Assembly (NCBI GenBank): GCA_903852495.1
Contig: CAINRC010000181.1
Span: 1-64,000 of the forward strand
DNA length: 64,000 nt
From: an uncultured Geobacteraceae bacterium
GTDB taxonomy: Bacteria; Desulfobacterota; Desulfuromonadia; Geobacterales; Pseudopelobacteraceae
Direction of reading: 5' to 3'
Positions 39,875 to 48,359 of this stretch are shown piece after piece; within the stretch, counting starts at the first letter, position 1; every line of letters starts with the position of its first letter. The notes under the pieces are model-generated. The model was not told where the DNA came from and did not search any database. It worked only from the letters and a program-made list of their open reading frames with translations. Both the position numbers and the translations under genes were made by a program.

Positions 39875-41052
39875 GGTTCCGATACTCCTTCGCCGCTCAG
39901 CCGTTCCATGACCTCCCTGCAGGGGATTCCCGTTTCGAGGGCAATCCGTCGGCAGTCTTCATATTCGGGAGACGCCCGCAGTATCTCCCCACTACTGCCA
40001 ATGATCTGCTTAAACCGTACGTTTCCCAATTCGGTGGCCCGTTCCACGATCCGCCGTTCCAGAACGATTCTTTCCGCACGGTAATGACGCACGCCGATGG
40101 CAGAAGTTTCACGCAGCAGCAGCGCGGCAAGTTCATCAAGCTGCGCCGGGCGGCAGAGGAGGGAAAGTGTCACGCCGGGGCGCCCCTTCTTCATCTGGAT
40201 CGGCGTGAAAAATACGTCCAGCGCTCCCGCCTCTAAAAGACGCTCCATGGCATACCCCAAAATTTCCGGAGTGGAATCGTCGATATTGCTTTCGGCAACG
40301 ATCACGTCGTCAGACCTCTCACACCCGGTGGTAGATTGCCCCAGAAAGGCCCGGAGAATGTTGGGACAGTCAGGAAAATCCCGCCCGCCCGCACCGCTGC
40401 CGACTCGTTCCAGCAGCATGGCCGGCTGCTGTCCGAACTTGCTGGTAAGAGCAGTAAGAATGGCCGCCCCGGTGGGCGTCACCCGCTCACCCGGACCACA
40501 TTCGCCATGCAGCGGCACCCCCTGCAGCAGATCGGCAACGGCGGGCGCAGGAACCGGGAGTCTGCCGTGGGCACAGTCCACAAACCCGCTCCCCAGGGGA
40601 AGAGCCGAAGCGTATATCCGTTCCACCTGGAGGTATTCGAGACAGATCGCCGTAGCGACGATATCCACAATGGAGTCAACCGCACCGACTTCGTGAAAAT
40701 GTACCTGGTCAACAGCCACGCCATGCACCCGCGCCTCGGCCTCCGCCAGGCGGCGGAAGATCCGCCGTGCTTTTTCCCTGACCGGACCGGACAGTCCGCT
40801 CCCGGCAATCAGAGCGTCAATCCCGGAGTAGTGCCGGTGGGTGTGGTGGTCGTGCACCGCCACATCAAATTTCAGGGCCGGCATATGCTGGCGCTCCGTC
40901 CGGCAGGTGGAAAGTTCGCAGGAGCCGTCCGGGAGGCCAAGCTTTGCCAGTTCGGCACGCAGATATTCCAGCGGCACCCCCAGATCGAGAAGTGCCGCCA
41001 CGGTCATATCGCCGGATATTCCGGCCTGGCAATCAAAATAAATAATGTTCAT
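39871..41052 (-). CDS. larC: Nickel insertion protein LarC (pyridinium-3,5-bisthiocarboxylate mononucleotide nickel chelatase)
   Basis: 393 residues in one continuous frame; in Lactobacillus plantarum the two parts are joined by programmed frameshifting. It opens with [14 protein letters not shown], carries a His-rich loop ([11 protein letters not shown]) near residues 67-77, and has the [18 protein letters not shown] and [20 protein letters not shown] blocks of the family. LarC inserts Ni into the pincer cofactor used by lactate racemase and related LarA enzymes. Neither larA nor larE lies in the window. Confidence 0.92.
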   Translation of the reverse strand: MNIIYFDCQAGISGDMTVAALLDLGVPLEYLRAELAKLGLPDGSCELSTCRTERQHMPALKFDVAVHDHHTHRHYSGIDALIAGSGLSGPVREKARRIFRRLAEAEARVHGVAVDQVHFHEVGAVDSIVDIVATAICLEYLQVERIYASALPLGSGFVDCAHGRLPVPAPAVADLLQGVPLHGECGPGERVTPTGAAILTALTSKFGQQPAMLLERVGSGAGGRDFPDCPNILRAFLGQSTTGCERSDDVIVAESNIDDSTPEILGYAMERLLEAGALDVFFTPIQMKKGRPGVTLSLLCRPAQLDELAALLLRETSAIGVRHYRAERIVLERRIVERATELGNVRFKQIIGSSGEILRASPEYEDCRRIALETGIPCREVMERLSGEGVSEP

Positions 41053-41053
41053 G

Positions 41054-41803
41054 TCACACCCTGTTCATGAGACTTGCTGCGCACGCGGCACCGAACCCGT
41101 TGTCGATGTTGACGACCGTCACCCCGGAGGCGCAGGAGTTAAGCATCCCCAGAAGTGCCGCAATGCCGCCGAAGGAAGCGCCGTATCCGACCGAGGTCGG
41201 TACGGCAATTACCGGCTTGTTCACCAGTCCGCCGACCACCGAGGGGAGTGCCCCCTCCATCCCGGCCACCACAATGATGACCGCAGCCGCAGCCAACTGT
41301 TCGCTTCGTGCCAGCAGCCGGTGAATCCCGGCTACGCCCACATCGTACACATGCTCGACCCGATTGCCGAGGAACTCCGCAGTCACCAGCGCTTCGGCGG
41401 CAACCGGGATGTCGGACGTTCCTGCCGAAACAACCAGAATGGTTCCCTTCCCCTGCTGCTCCGGCGGCTGCTGTTCGAGCGTCAGGCAGCGGGCAGCAGA
41501 GTGATAGATTGCCGCCGGCAGAGCCTGGATAACCCGCGCCGCCTTCTCTCCGTCCAGTCGCGTTACGAGGATGTTGCTCTCCTTGTCAGCCATGGCGGCA
41601 GCGATCGCCACTATCTGCTCCACCGTTTTACCTTCTCCGAAAATCATTTCCGGCATCCCCTGGCGCAGTTGACGATGGTGATCAATCTGGGCGCAGCCGA
41701 TATCCTGAAACGGAAGCTGGCGCAGTTCCCGCACAGCGTCAGCCACGGAGAGCCCCCCCTGCCGGACCGAATTAAGCATTTTTTCCAGATATTCCTGATT
41801 CAT
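41054..41803 (-). CDS. larB: LarB: pyridinium-3,5-biscarboxylic acid mononucleotide synthase
   Basis: 249 residues. LarB (PurE/AIR carboxylase-like) carboxylates nicotinate adenine dinucleotide, the first step of nickel-pincer cofactor synthesis. The PurE-like core [15 protein letters not shown], then [11 protein letters not shown] and [12 protein letters not shown], is present. The ATG at 41803 is preferred to the GTG two codons upstream. It is separated from larC by one base. Annotations may call it a PurE-like NCAIR mutase; the larC neighbour supports LarB. Confidence 0.9.
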   Translation of the reverse strand: MNQEYLEKMLNSVRQGGLSVADAVRELRQLPFQDIGCAQIDHHRQLRQGMPEMIFGEGKTVEQIVAIAAAMADKESNILVTRLDGEKAARVIQALPAAIYHSAARCLTLEQQPPEQQGKGTILVVSAGTSDIPVAAEALVTAEFLGNRVEHVYDVGVAGIHRLLARSEQLAAAAVIIVVAGMEGALPSVVGGLVNKPVIAVPTSVGYGASFGGIAALLGMLNSCASGVTVVNIDNGFGAACAASLMNRV

Positions 41804-41923
41804 GTACACGACCCCGCGATTCTATCCGTTTGTTGATGCAGTTATACCATGCATGGGTTGGTTTTCCACGCAAAACCTGCTGTCAACGCAGTAAATTGAG
41901 CACATCAAAAAAATGTTCGGCGG

Positions 41924-41953
41924 TTTACTTTCTCCCGATATCTGTGCTACAAC
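41924..41953 (+). promoter_or_regulatory. Possible leuC promoter
   Basis: TTTACT (41924-41929) and TACAAC (41948-41953) are separated by 18 bases, about 33 bases upstream of the leuC ATG. The match is moderate. No leucine-rich leader peptide or T-box signature is seen in the 180-base gap. Confidence 0.35.
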
Positions 41954-41985
41954 GTCGCCATTACTGAAACACGCGAGGTTGAAAA

Positions 41986-43269
41986 ATGGGTAAAACAACT
42001 GCGGAAAAAATTTTTGATGCTCATCTGGTAAACGAGCCGTTTCCCGGCACCAAAGTGCTGCGCCTCGATGCGGTGCTCTGCCATGAGATTACCACGCCGA
42101 TCGCCATTGACGACCTGATCCGGCGCGGTAAAGATCGCATCTTTGACACGACGAAGATCAAGGCGGTTATTGACCATGTCACCCCCAGCAAAGACACGAA
42201 AACCGCGACCCAGGCAAAAATCCTGCGTGACTGGGCCCGCCGTCACGACATCAAGGACTTCTTTGATGTGGGCGCCAACGGTGTCTGCCATGCCCTCTTT
42301 CCGGAGCGCGGCTTTATCCGTCCCGGCTACACGGTCATCATGGGAGACTCACACACCTGTACCCACGGTGCTTTCGGTGCCTTTGCCGCCGGCGTCGGCA
42401 CGACCGATCTCGAAGTCGGTATCCTGAAAGGGGTCTGCGCCTTCCGCCAGCCAAAAACAATAAAGTTCAACGTGAACGGCACACTCCCCAAAGGGGTGTA
42501 TGCCAAAGACGTCATTCTGCACATTATCGGGAAAATCGGCGTTAACGGCGCGACCGACCGGGTGATGGAATTTCACGGTTCCACCATTGACGACATGAGC
42601 ATGGAGTCCCGCATGACGCTCTGCAACATGGCCATTGAAGCGGGCGGCACATCGGGGATCTGCCAGCCGGATATGACGACAGTAGAGTACCTGTGGCCGT
42701 TTATTAAGGATGATTTTGCCGGTCGTGAAGCGGCTCTGGCTGACTATTCCGAATGGCGCGCCGACGCGGATGCTGAATATGACCAGACCATAGAGATTGA
42801 TGTTGCCACCCTGCAGCCAACGGTGACCTTCGGCTACAAACCGGATCAGGTGAAGACCGTAACTGAAATGGCCGGTGCGCCGCTCGACCAGATTTACATC
42901 GGCTCCTGCACCAACGGCCGGATTGAAGATCTGCGCATAGCGGCGCAGATCCTGAAAGGGCACAAACTGGCTCCCAATGTTCGCGGCATTCTTTCGCCGG
43001 CAACCCCGGCAATTTTCAAGAGCGCGGCAAAAGAAGGGCTGATCGACATCTTTATGGAAGCCGGTTTCTGTGTCACCAACCCCACATGCGGCGCCTGTCT
43101 GGGGATGAGCAACGGTGTTCTGGCCAACGATGAGGTCTGCGCCTCAACCACAAACCGGAACTTCATGGGACGCATGGGCAAAGGGGGCATGGTGCACCTC
43201 ATGTCTCCGGCCACGGCAGCGGCCAGCGCAATTGAAGGAAAGATTGCCGACCCGAGGAAGTATCTGTAA
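41986..43269 (+). CDS. leuC: 3-isopropylmalate dehydratase large subunit (LeuC/HacA type)
   Basis: 427 residues. It is an aconitase-family enzyme with a [4Fe-4S] cluster bound by Cys308 (IGSCTNGR) and Cys368/371 (NPTCGACLGMS). With LeuD it isomerises 2- and 3-isopropylmalate in leucine synthesis; the shorter type found here is also close to homoaconitate and methylaconitate hydratases, so specificity is inferred. GAGG lies upstream of the ATG at 41986. The small subunit follows after 36 bases. Confidence 0.92.
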   Translation: MGKTTAEKIFDAHLVNEPFPGTKVLRLDAVLCHEITTPIAIDDLIRRGKDRIFDTTKIKAVIDHVTPSKDTKTATQAKILRDWARRHDIKDFFDVGANGVCHALFPERGFIRPGYTVIMGDSHTCTHGAFGAFAAGVGTTDLEVGILKGVCAFRQPKTIKFNVNGTLPKGVYAKDVILHIIGKIGVNGATDRVMEFHGSTIDDMSMESRMTLCNMAIEAGGTSGICQPDMTTVEYLWPFIKDDFAGREAALADYSEWRADADAEYDQTIEIDVATLQPTVTFGYKPDQVKTVTEMAGAPLDQIYIGSCTNGRIEDLRIAAQILKGHKLAPNVRGILSPATPAIFKSAAKEGLIDIFMEAGFCVTNPTCGACLGMSNGVLANDEVCASTTNRNFMGRMGKGGMVHLMSPATAAASAIEGKIADPRKYL

Positions 43270-43305
43270 TTAAGTAAAAAATTTCCGCTTTGAGGAGTAG
43301 CGTAT

Positions 43306-43833
43306 ATGAAAACATTCGGAGGCCCGGTCCTCTTTCTTGACCGCAGCGACATCAATACTGACGAAATTATTCCGGCCAAGTACCTGACAGAGATCACCAA
43401 AGAGGATCTGAAACCGTACATCCTGGAAGATCTGAAACTGCCCGGTTTTGACCCTAAAGGGGAAAAGACCCGAAACGCCAGAGTTGTTGTTTCCCGTGCC
43501 AACTTCGGCTGCGGTTCCTCCCGCGAACATGCCCCCTGGGTGTTTGAGGTCAACGGTATAACCGCTGTTATTGCAGAATCTTTTGCGCGTATCTTCCGTC
43601 AGAATATGTTCAACTGCGGCATGGCTGCCATTGAACTGCCGGTTGCCGATCTCGACGAGATTTTTGCCCATAGCGGCGAAGCGGATGCTGCCATGAGCAT
43701 CGACATCGAGGCCGGAGTTTTGACCATGAGTGGCGGCGGAAAGCAGAAAACCTTCAACTTTGAAATTTCCCCCTTTGACAAAGCCCTGGTTCTGGCCGGC
43801 GGCTGGGTCGATTACGCCGATCAGAAATATTAA
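43306..43833 (+). CDS. leuD: 3-isopropylmalate dehydratase small subunit
   Basis: 175 residues, the swivel subunit for LeuC. The active-site block FGCGSSREHAPW (68-78) and the N-terminal DINTDEIIPAKYL are intact. Residues KYLTE are those that in this group contact the substrate's side chain and differ between isopropylmalate and homoaconitate enzymes. AGGAG lies upstream of the ATG at 43306. Terminator at 43857-43884. Confidence 0.92.
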   Translation: MKTFGGPVLFLDRSDINTDEIIPAKYLTEITKEDLKPYILEDLKLPGFDPKGEKTRNARVVVSRANFGCGSSREHAPWVFEVNGITAVIAESFARIFRQNMFNCGMAAIELPVADLDEIFAHSGEADAAMSIDIEAGVLTMSGGGKQKTFNFEISPFDKALVLAGGWVDYADQKY

Positions 43834-43856
43834 GCGCAGTCGCAATCCCGCATAAC

Positions 43857-43884
43857 AGAAAAGCCCCTTTTCAGGGGCTTTTCT
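43857..43884. terminator. Bidirectional terminator between leuD and the DUF3187 gene
   Basis: A perfect 12-base stem (AGAAAAGCCCCT/AGGGGCTTTTCT) with a T-run on either side. It separates convergent leuD and the minus-strand gene ending at 43887. Confidence 0.9.
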
Positions 43885-43886
43885 GT

Positions 43887-44915
43887 TTAAAAGTGCTTGC
43901 TTAAGCCAAGATGGAAACTCACATCAGGCGCTGTGGCTACCGCCACATCCTCCGCAACCCCGATATCCAGCAGGTAATCCCCCGGCAGCCTGAGCCCCCC
44001 CCCTACTATCAGCAGCAGTGCACTTTTTGAAACTTCATCGAGAGAACTGTCGCGATACAGGGGAGTATTACCGTTAAGCTGCACTTTGAACGTGATCCAT
44101 GAAGCCGGCTCCCAACCGATACCAAAGGTGCCGATCCCCGCCAGCGGGTTTTGCTGGTCACGCAGGACATCACCTTTTGTCATAGCGACCCCGCCAAGTG
44201 AAGCGAATATGCCGAGGGTCCCCCACTCGGTATAGTTATTCATACTGCCGCAGAATTGCAGGGTGAAATCGGTGCTTCCGCTCCCCAGCAGGAGCGAACT
44301 GTCGCCGACAGGAAACTTGACCGCTGCTTTCAGCGCAAGTCTGTCATGGTCCACCTCACTCCGCACATCATACAGGCTGAACCCTCCGGTCAGGGAGACG
44401 TCGCCGATCCCGGAACCGGCACGGTTCATCAGCAGCCGATCACTGCCATCCTTGCGGTAGCTGTAATTCAGCCGGTTTTTCGGGGCGGTGTCCCGCCCCC
44501 CCTGCGGCAGTGAGAACGCTTTATGCCAATTGATGATAAAGCTATCCAGGAAACCGCCCCCCTGCCAGATGTAGGGGATTTCCACTCCCATTTCCCACCG
44601 TGGTGCAATGCCGTACCGGGCCGCAAAGGTTGTGCGCCATGTTTCGCCATCAAGCGTTATCTGCTCCCGCGCCGTGTTGTGCACAGTATAATTGCTGGAC
44701 AGGTCCTGATCCAGAATTATGCGGAACGCCCCGGCCGGCACAATATCAGCGCCGGTATCGTGCGGAAGCCCGTAGATCTGGATCAGCGGACTTTGATTAC
44801 TGGTTCTGAACGGGGTAATGCCCGATTCTGCCGCAAGCGCGGGACGAACGGGGAGGGACAGACAGATTGACAGGAGCAGACTGCTGACAGCAATTAGACG
44901 TTTTGTGTTTCTCAC
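43887..44915 (-). CDS. DUF3187 family envelope protein
   Basis: 342 residues from a GTG at 44915, which follows GGAG and gives a signal peptide beginning VRNTKRLIAVSSLLLSICLS with cleavage after PALA. The upstream ATG at 44966 has no ribosome-binding site. The mature protein has alternating beta-strand sequence (YGIAPRWEMGVEIPYIWQGG), and the C-terminal block ends SFHLGLSKHF with a terminal Phe, as in outer-membrane beta-barrels. This matches DUF3187; its function is unknown. Confidence 0.78.
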   Translation of the reverse strand: MRNTKRLIAVSSLLLSICLSLPVRPALAAESGITPFRTSNQSPLIQIYGLPHDTGADIVPAGAFRIILDQDLSSNYTVHNTAREQITLDGETWRTTFAARYGIAPRWEMGVEIPYIWQGGGFLDSFIINWHKAFSLPQGGRDTAPKNRLNYSYRKDGSDRLLMNRAGSGIGDVSLTGGFSLYDVRSEVDHDRLALKAAVKFPVGDSSLLLGSGSTDFTLQFCGSMNNYTEWGTLGIFASLGGVAMTKGDVLRDQQNPLAGIGTFGIGWEPASWITFKVQLNGNTPLYRDSSLDEVSKSALLLIVGGGLRLPGDYLLDIGVAEDVAVATAPDVSFHLGLSKHF

Positions 44916-45003
44916 GGGGCGGACTCCACGGGAAAATGGAATTAATACAGAATTGAGTTTCCTCATCAGTAGTGCAAAATCATTTTGGAACCGGTTACGG
45001 CGC

Positions 45004-45030
45004 TTGATTTTTTTTTAACAATACTATACT
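45004..45030 (+). promoter_or_regulatory. Possible tatA promoter
   Basis: A strong -10 TATACT (45025-45030) lies 15 bases after TTGATT (45004-45009), in a T-rich tract 38 bases upstream of the tatA ATG. The spacer is two bases short of ideal. Confidence 0.4.
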
Positions 45031-45067
45031 GTCACGGCGACTATACACACGTTGCAAGGGAGGCACA

Positions 45068-45256
45068 ATGTTTGGATTTGGCATGCCGGAAATGATAATC
45101 ATACTTGTCATCGTACTGGTTGTTTTCGGGGCGGGAAAGCTCCCGGAAATCGGTGGAGCGCTTGGTAAAAGTATCCGAAACTTTAAGAAGGCTTCCGATG
45201 GCAAAGACGAGATCGAAATCAAGCCGAAGAGCGAGGACAGTGACAAGAAGGCGTGA
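45068..45256 (+). CDS. tatA: Sec-independent protein translocase protein TatA
   Basis: 62 residues. One N-terminal membrane helix (about 7-24) ends in [22 protein letters not shown], the TatA/E hinge and amphipathic helix, followed by a charged tail. TatA multimers form the pore that exports folded proteins with twin-Arg signals. It is monocistronic here, with a strong GGGAGG upstream and a terminator after it; tatC is not in the window. Confidence 0.94.
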   Translation: MFGFGMPEMIIILVIVLVVFGAGKLPEIGGALGKSIRNFKKASDGKDEIEIKPKSEDSDKKA

Positions 45257-45287
45257 ACTGATCTGACCGCCCGGAAACTGCACAATT

Positions 45288-45330
45288 AAAAAGAGGGGGG
45301 AGAGGCGTATGCCTCTCCCCCCTCTTTTCT
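45288..45330. terminator. Bidirectional terminator between tatA and the aminotransferase
   Basis: A long perfect stem (AAAAGAGGGGGGAGAGGC and its complement, loop GTAT), with a T-run in both directions. It separates tatA and the convergent aminotransferase. Confidence 0.92.
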
Positions 45331-45346
45331 TGTCGCCCGGTGGTGG

Positions 45347-46651
45347 TCAGGAATTCAGGTACTCACCGATTTTTTCTGACAGGGTGCGGTAAATACGGCG
45401 GCATTCGTTTTCATCCTTTTCCAGCAGCGTCACCCGGAAACCCTGCAGCGGGGTGGAGAACGAAGAAAGCGGCACAACGCAGATGCCGGTTGCCGCCAGG
45501 ATCTGGTACACGAAACGTTTGTCAGGAGAAACCCCCGGCTTGTTTATCAACCCATCAACAAGTTCCTTCACCTCATGGTTGGCAATCGCTATTGACTGCC
45601 GGTTGTTCAGCAGACCATCCTTGAACGCAACGGCCATGTAAAAAGCGCCGTTGGTGCGGTTCACCTGCAGTGCAGATAGCTGGCTGAGACAGTCGTAAGT
45701 GATGTTACTCATCTTTTCATAACTGGCAATACGCTGCGCCAGATACGCGGAGTACTCCGGGTGCTGAACGATTTCCGGAATTACCATCTGCGGCAGCGTT
45801 GTTGAACAGACCTCGTTCATCTTGCTGGTCAAGATCAGGTTGATATATTTTTTGAAACTTTCGTCCTTCTGGCCGTTATACACTTCTATCCAACCGCAGC
45901 GTGATCCGGGCCAGGGGAGTTCTTTGGAAATACCTTTGAGCGAAATGGCCGGGACATCACCAATCACATCACTGATCGGCACCGTACTTTTTCCGTTATA
46001 CACAATATTTATGTACACTTCGTCGGCGATGATAAACAGGTCATTTTCACGGGCAACAGCCACTATTTCCTGCAGCATCTCCTTCGTGTAGACCATGCCG
46101 GTCGGATTATCCGGGTTAATCAGCATAATCGCACAGATATTCGGATTGTAGCGGATACTGCTGCGCAGGTCGTCCATATCCGGATACCAGTTGTTTTCCG
46201 GTTTGAGCCGGTACAGTGAGGGGGCGGCGTGGGCATGGCCGATCTCCCCCAGGGTATGGGTCGTGTAGGACGGTGACGGCATAAGCACGCGCGCCTCGGG
46301 ACGGAGACTGCCGTAAACCTTGGCGATCGCATCGCCCAGGCCATTGAAGAAGATGATGTCATCGGGGGTGATCTGGGCGCCGCCGCGTCCGTTGGTGGTG
46401 GCACAGATAAACTCACGGGTCTCAAGCACGCCACGGGTATGGCAATAGCCCCAGGAACGGTTGTCCATTACGGATTTAGCGACAATTTCCTTCATCCACT
46501 CCGGGATAATTTCGCCTTTGACAATCGGGTCGCCTATGTTTTCCCAGTTGATCTTGACGCCATGTTTCTGCAGCTTTTCTGCCACATTGACGATATTTCT
46601 GATTTCATACGTCAGTTCACCCGTACCTGGCGGTGTCAGTTCGATTCTCAT
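45347..46651 (-). CDS. Class I PLP-dependent aminotransferase (possibly alanine-forming)
   Basis: 434 residues. Fold-type I aminotransferase: MLINPDNPTGMVYTKE, IIADEVYINIVY and the Schiff-base lysine in LKGISKELPWPGSRCGWIEV. The ATG at 46651 follows GGGAGGA and the protein opens MRIELTPPGTGELTYEIRNI. The family is used for alanine, valine-pyruvate and aromatic transamination, so the substrate is not certain. The leader upstream (46652-46864) has an Ala-rich short frame plus a terminator, which hints at alanine metabolism. Confidence 0.85.
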   Translation of the reverse strand: MRIELTPPGTGELTYEIRNIVNVAEKLQKHGVKINWENIGDPIVKGEIIPEWMKEIVAKSVMDNRSWGYCHTRGVLETREFICATTNGRGGAQITPDDIIFFNGLGDAIAKVYGSLRPEARVLMPSPSYTTHTLGEIGHAHAAPSLYRLKPENNWYPDMDDLRSSIRYNPNICAIMLINPDNPTGMVYTKEMLQEIVAVARENDLFIIADEVYINIVYNGKSTVPISDVIGDVPAISLKGISKELPWPGSRCGWIEVYNGQKDESFKKYINLILTSKMNEVCSTTLPQMVIPEIVQHPEYSAYLAQRIASYEKMSNITYDCLSQLSALQVNRTNGAFYMAVAFKDGLLNNRQSIAIANHEVKELVDGLINKPGVSPDKRFVYQILAATGICVVPLSSFSTPLQGFRVTLLEKDENECRRIYRTLSEKIGEYLNS

Positions 46652-46864
46652 GTGCTTCCTCCCTCTGTGAATATTCTGAATGTTATCTGGCACTTCTAAA
46701 ATAAAAAAGCCGCAGGCTTTTCTGCCCACGGCTTCCGATTATCTATTGAAACAGAACGACAATCAGCAGACTATGGGCAATCCTGCGGCTGTACCCGCCG
46801 CGGCGGTAATAGCTCGTTCTGCGTATGCCCTAATTGTGATTATCATAGGCGGAGTCAATATCAT
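46652..46864 (-). promoter_or_regulatory. Attenuator-like leader with Ala-rich reading frame, upstream of the aminotransferase
   Basis: On the minus strand a 33-codon frame (46864-46763) has eight Ala codons, clustered at codons 13-27; an internal ATG at 46846 is an alternative start. No clear ribosome-binding site precedes either. Its 3' part contains AGCCGCAGG (46790-46782) and TGCCCA (46779-46774), which are complementary to both arms of the downstream terminator (46698-46733). An outer pair CAGAACGA/TCGTTCTG (46821-46814 with 46759-46752) may form when that is not engaged. A stalled or completed ribosome would thus choose between terminator and antiterminator. This is inferred from complementarity. 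Confidence 0.55.
46698..46733 (-). terminator. Intrinsic terminator in the aminotransferase leader
   Basis: A ten-base stem with two G-T wobbles (AGCCGTGGGC/GCCTGCGGCT, loop AGAAAA) is followed on the minus strand by TTTTTATTTT. It lies 46 bases upstream of the aminotransferase ATG and 29 bases past the leader frame's stop, so it acts in the leader and not after a gene. Confidence 0.85.
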
Positions 46865-46911
46865 ACCGATACCGGGACGTCAATTGTTATTCCAGTTTTA
46901 CGTAACACGAC

Positions 46912-47514
46912 TCAGCGCCCCGGCCCCACCAGCAGCCTGCCATCCTCGTCCTGCCAGCGGATCCAACCGGTTGTTCCCTGATCTATCTGCACCAGGCACC
47001 AGGAATTTTCCGTTTTTTGTACCCTGAATACCTGCTTTGGCGTCAGCACAGCAGCCTGTTCACCGCCTGGCTGCCGCAGCAACTGGTAGTACTTCGGTTG
47101 AAGGCCGGGGAGCATACGGCAGGTCTGCCGTTTAAAAAACTGCTCCCACGATTGAAAACCCCCCGTATTCTCCGGACGAATCCAGGCTTCCCGGCCGGCA
47201 TCATCATACACGACCCGCAGCCAATCGCCTTTGCGGGCAGAAACGATCAGTGGCGCTGCCCCTTCATACGGGGCAAATATCCACTCGTTTCCGGGTACGG
47301 CCGGACTATTCAGCACTCCCATCCGCACCAACCCCGGTTCTTCAAACAGCTGCAGCGGCTGATTATGCCCTGACAGCGAGTCTGATTGCGGCAGAAGGAA
47401 CAGCCCGATCCCCGTATAAGGCCTCATGCGCTGAGGAGGTGCGGCAAACAGGAGTGAAACGCTCACCAGCAGAACAAGGGGGATCAGAAAAAGGATTCGG
47501 CGACAGGAAGCCAT
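46912..47514 (-). CDS. Secreted protein with SH3-like domains
   Basis: 200 residues with a signal peptide (RRILFLIPLVLLVSVSLLFA). Two stretches look like bacterial SH3 modules: PLIVSARKGDWLRVVYDD followed by AWIRPEN, and VFRVQKTENSWCLVQIDQ followed by GWIRWQDEDG. Such domains often bind peptidoglycan or guide hydrolases; no enzymatic domain is present. The ATG at 47514 overlaps the stop of the WbuC-like gene by one base. It is probably the last gene of a minus-strand group beginning with hemE. Confidence 0.7.
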   Translation of the reverse strand: MASCRRILFLIPLVLLVSVSLLFAAPPQRMRPYTGIGLFLLPQSDSLSGHNQPLQLFEEPGLVRMGVLNSPAVPGNEWIFAPYEGAAPLIVSARKGDWLRVVYDDAGREAWIRPENTGGFQSWEQFFKRQTCRMLPGLQPKYYQLLRQPGGEQAAVLTPKQVFRVQKTENSWCLVQIDQGTTGWIRWQDEDGRLLVGPGR

Positions 47515-47984
47515 CAGTCAAACAGGCTCCGTAGATGTTCCAGATAGGCCGCCGCTGATTGCGGATCACTGTCTTCGGGTGCCCACACCGCCTTTTCCTC
47601 TTCTGCCAACGGACGGAAGGGGCCCGCCTTGGCTTCGTAGAACACGGTGCCTGACTCCAGGGAGAATGCCGTATGGTAGACCCCGGGGAGAATCTCAGCA
47701 GCAAGGATGCCGCCGGCATGGGACAGGAGAACCGTTTCGACTACCTCACCGGCATCCGTGAAGGTGACAACTCCCAGCCTTCCGCTCATGAGCACAAAAG
47801 CTTCATCCTTCTCCGGATCAAGATGGCGGTGCGGCCTGATGTAGGAACCTGGTTCTATGGCATTCAGGAGTCGGTGGCAGCGGGAATCATCGGACGGGTG
47901 GAAATTATGGTTTTTACGCAGTCTCGGGTTCAGCCGGGCTTCGGCACTGACCTGGCCCAGCAGTTCACGGGTGATGATTTTCAT
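47514..47984 (-). CDS. WbuC-family cupin protein
   Basis: 156 residues. The cupin fold is shown by SYIRPHRHLDPEKDEAFVLM (metal-binding His-x-His and Glu) and later LPGVYHTAFSLESGTVFYE. The order matches the WbuC family, found in O-antigen and other clusters and of unproven activity. It directly follows the VOC gene, its ATG lying next to that gene's stop, and is coupled to the SH3-like gene downstream. Confidence 0.82.
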   Translation of the reverse strand: MKIITRELLGQVSAEARLNPRLRKNHNFHPSDDSRCHRLLNAIEPGSYIRPHRHLDPEKDEAFVLMSGRLGVVTFTDAGEVVETVLLSHAGGILAAEILPGVYHTAFSLESGTVFYEAKAGPFRPLAEEEKAVWAPEDSDPQSAAAYLEHLRSLFD

Positions 47985-48338
47985 CTAGCGATCCACAAGG
48001 GCGAGCATGTTGCCGTCAAAATCCTGAACCACCGCCATCTTGCCCCAGGGACTGGACTCAAGCGGCTCCACAAAATGGACGCCGCCGTTTTTCAGGGTTT
48101 CACAAAGTGCAGCGATGTTCTCCACCTTGAGGGTGATGCCGGTGTGGCGCCCCACCAGGTTGCGGGCATCCTCATGCAGCGCCAGCGAAACCCCCAGCGT
48201 TGTTGTCGTGCCGGGGAAAAATTCTATAAGCATCTCGCTCTGGCCGGCAACCGGCAGGCCGAGAAGATCGACGTAGAATGATTTTGCCCGCGCCAGATCC
48301 GTAACAAAAACAACAATATTTTTCAGCAGTAGTGACAT
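47985..48338 (-). CDS. VOC-superfamily (glyoxalase/bleomycin-resistance-like) protein
   Basis: 117 residues. Two beta-alpha-beta-beta-beta modules are visible: IVVFVTDLARAKSFYVDLLG, and LKVENIAALCETLKNGG with a C-terminal VVQDFDGNMLALVD. This matches the vicinal-oxygen-chelate fold, used in glyoxalase, epimerases and antibiotic-binding proteins. The specific activity is not predictable. AAAAAGG lies upstream of the ATG; it follows hemE by 21 bases. Confidence 0.82.
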   Translation of the reverse strand: MSLLLKNIVVFVTDLARAKSFYVDLLGLPVAGQSEMLIEFFPGTTTTLGVSLALHEDARNLVGRHTGITLKVENIAALCETLKNGGVHFVEPLESSPWGKMAVVQDFDGNMLALVDR

Positions 48339-48359
48339 GGCAGACCTTTTTTAATTTTA

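Noticed and set aside
46771-47027. Val/Ile-rich + strand frame that resembles an ilv leader peptide
   Set aside because: There is no + strand gene downstream, and the terminator T-run is on the other strand. The minus-strand reading accounts for it better.
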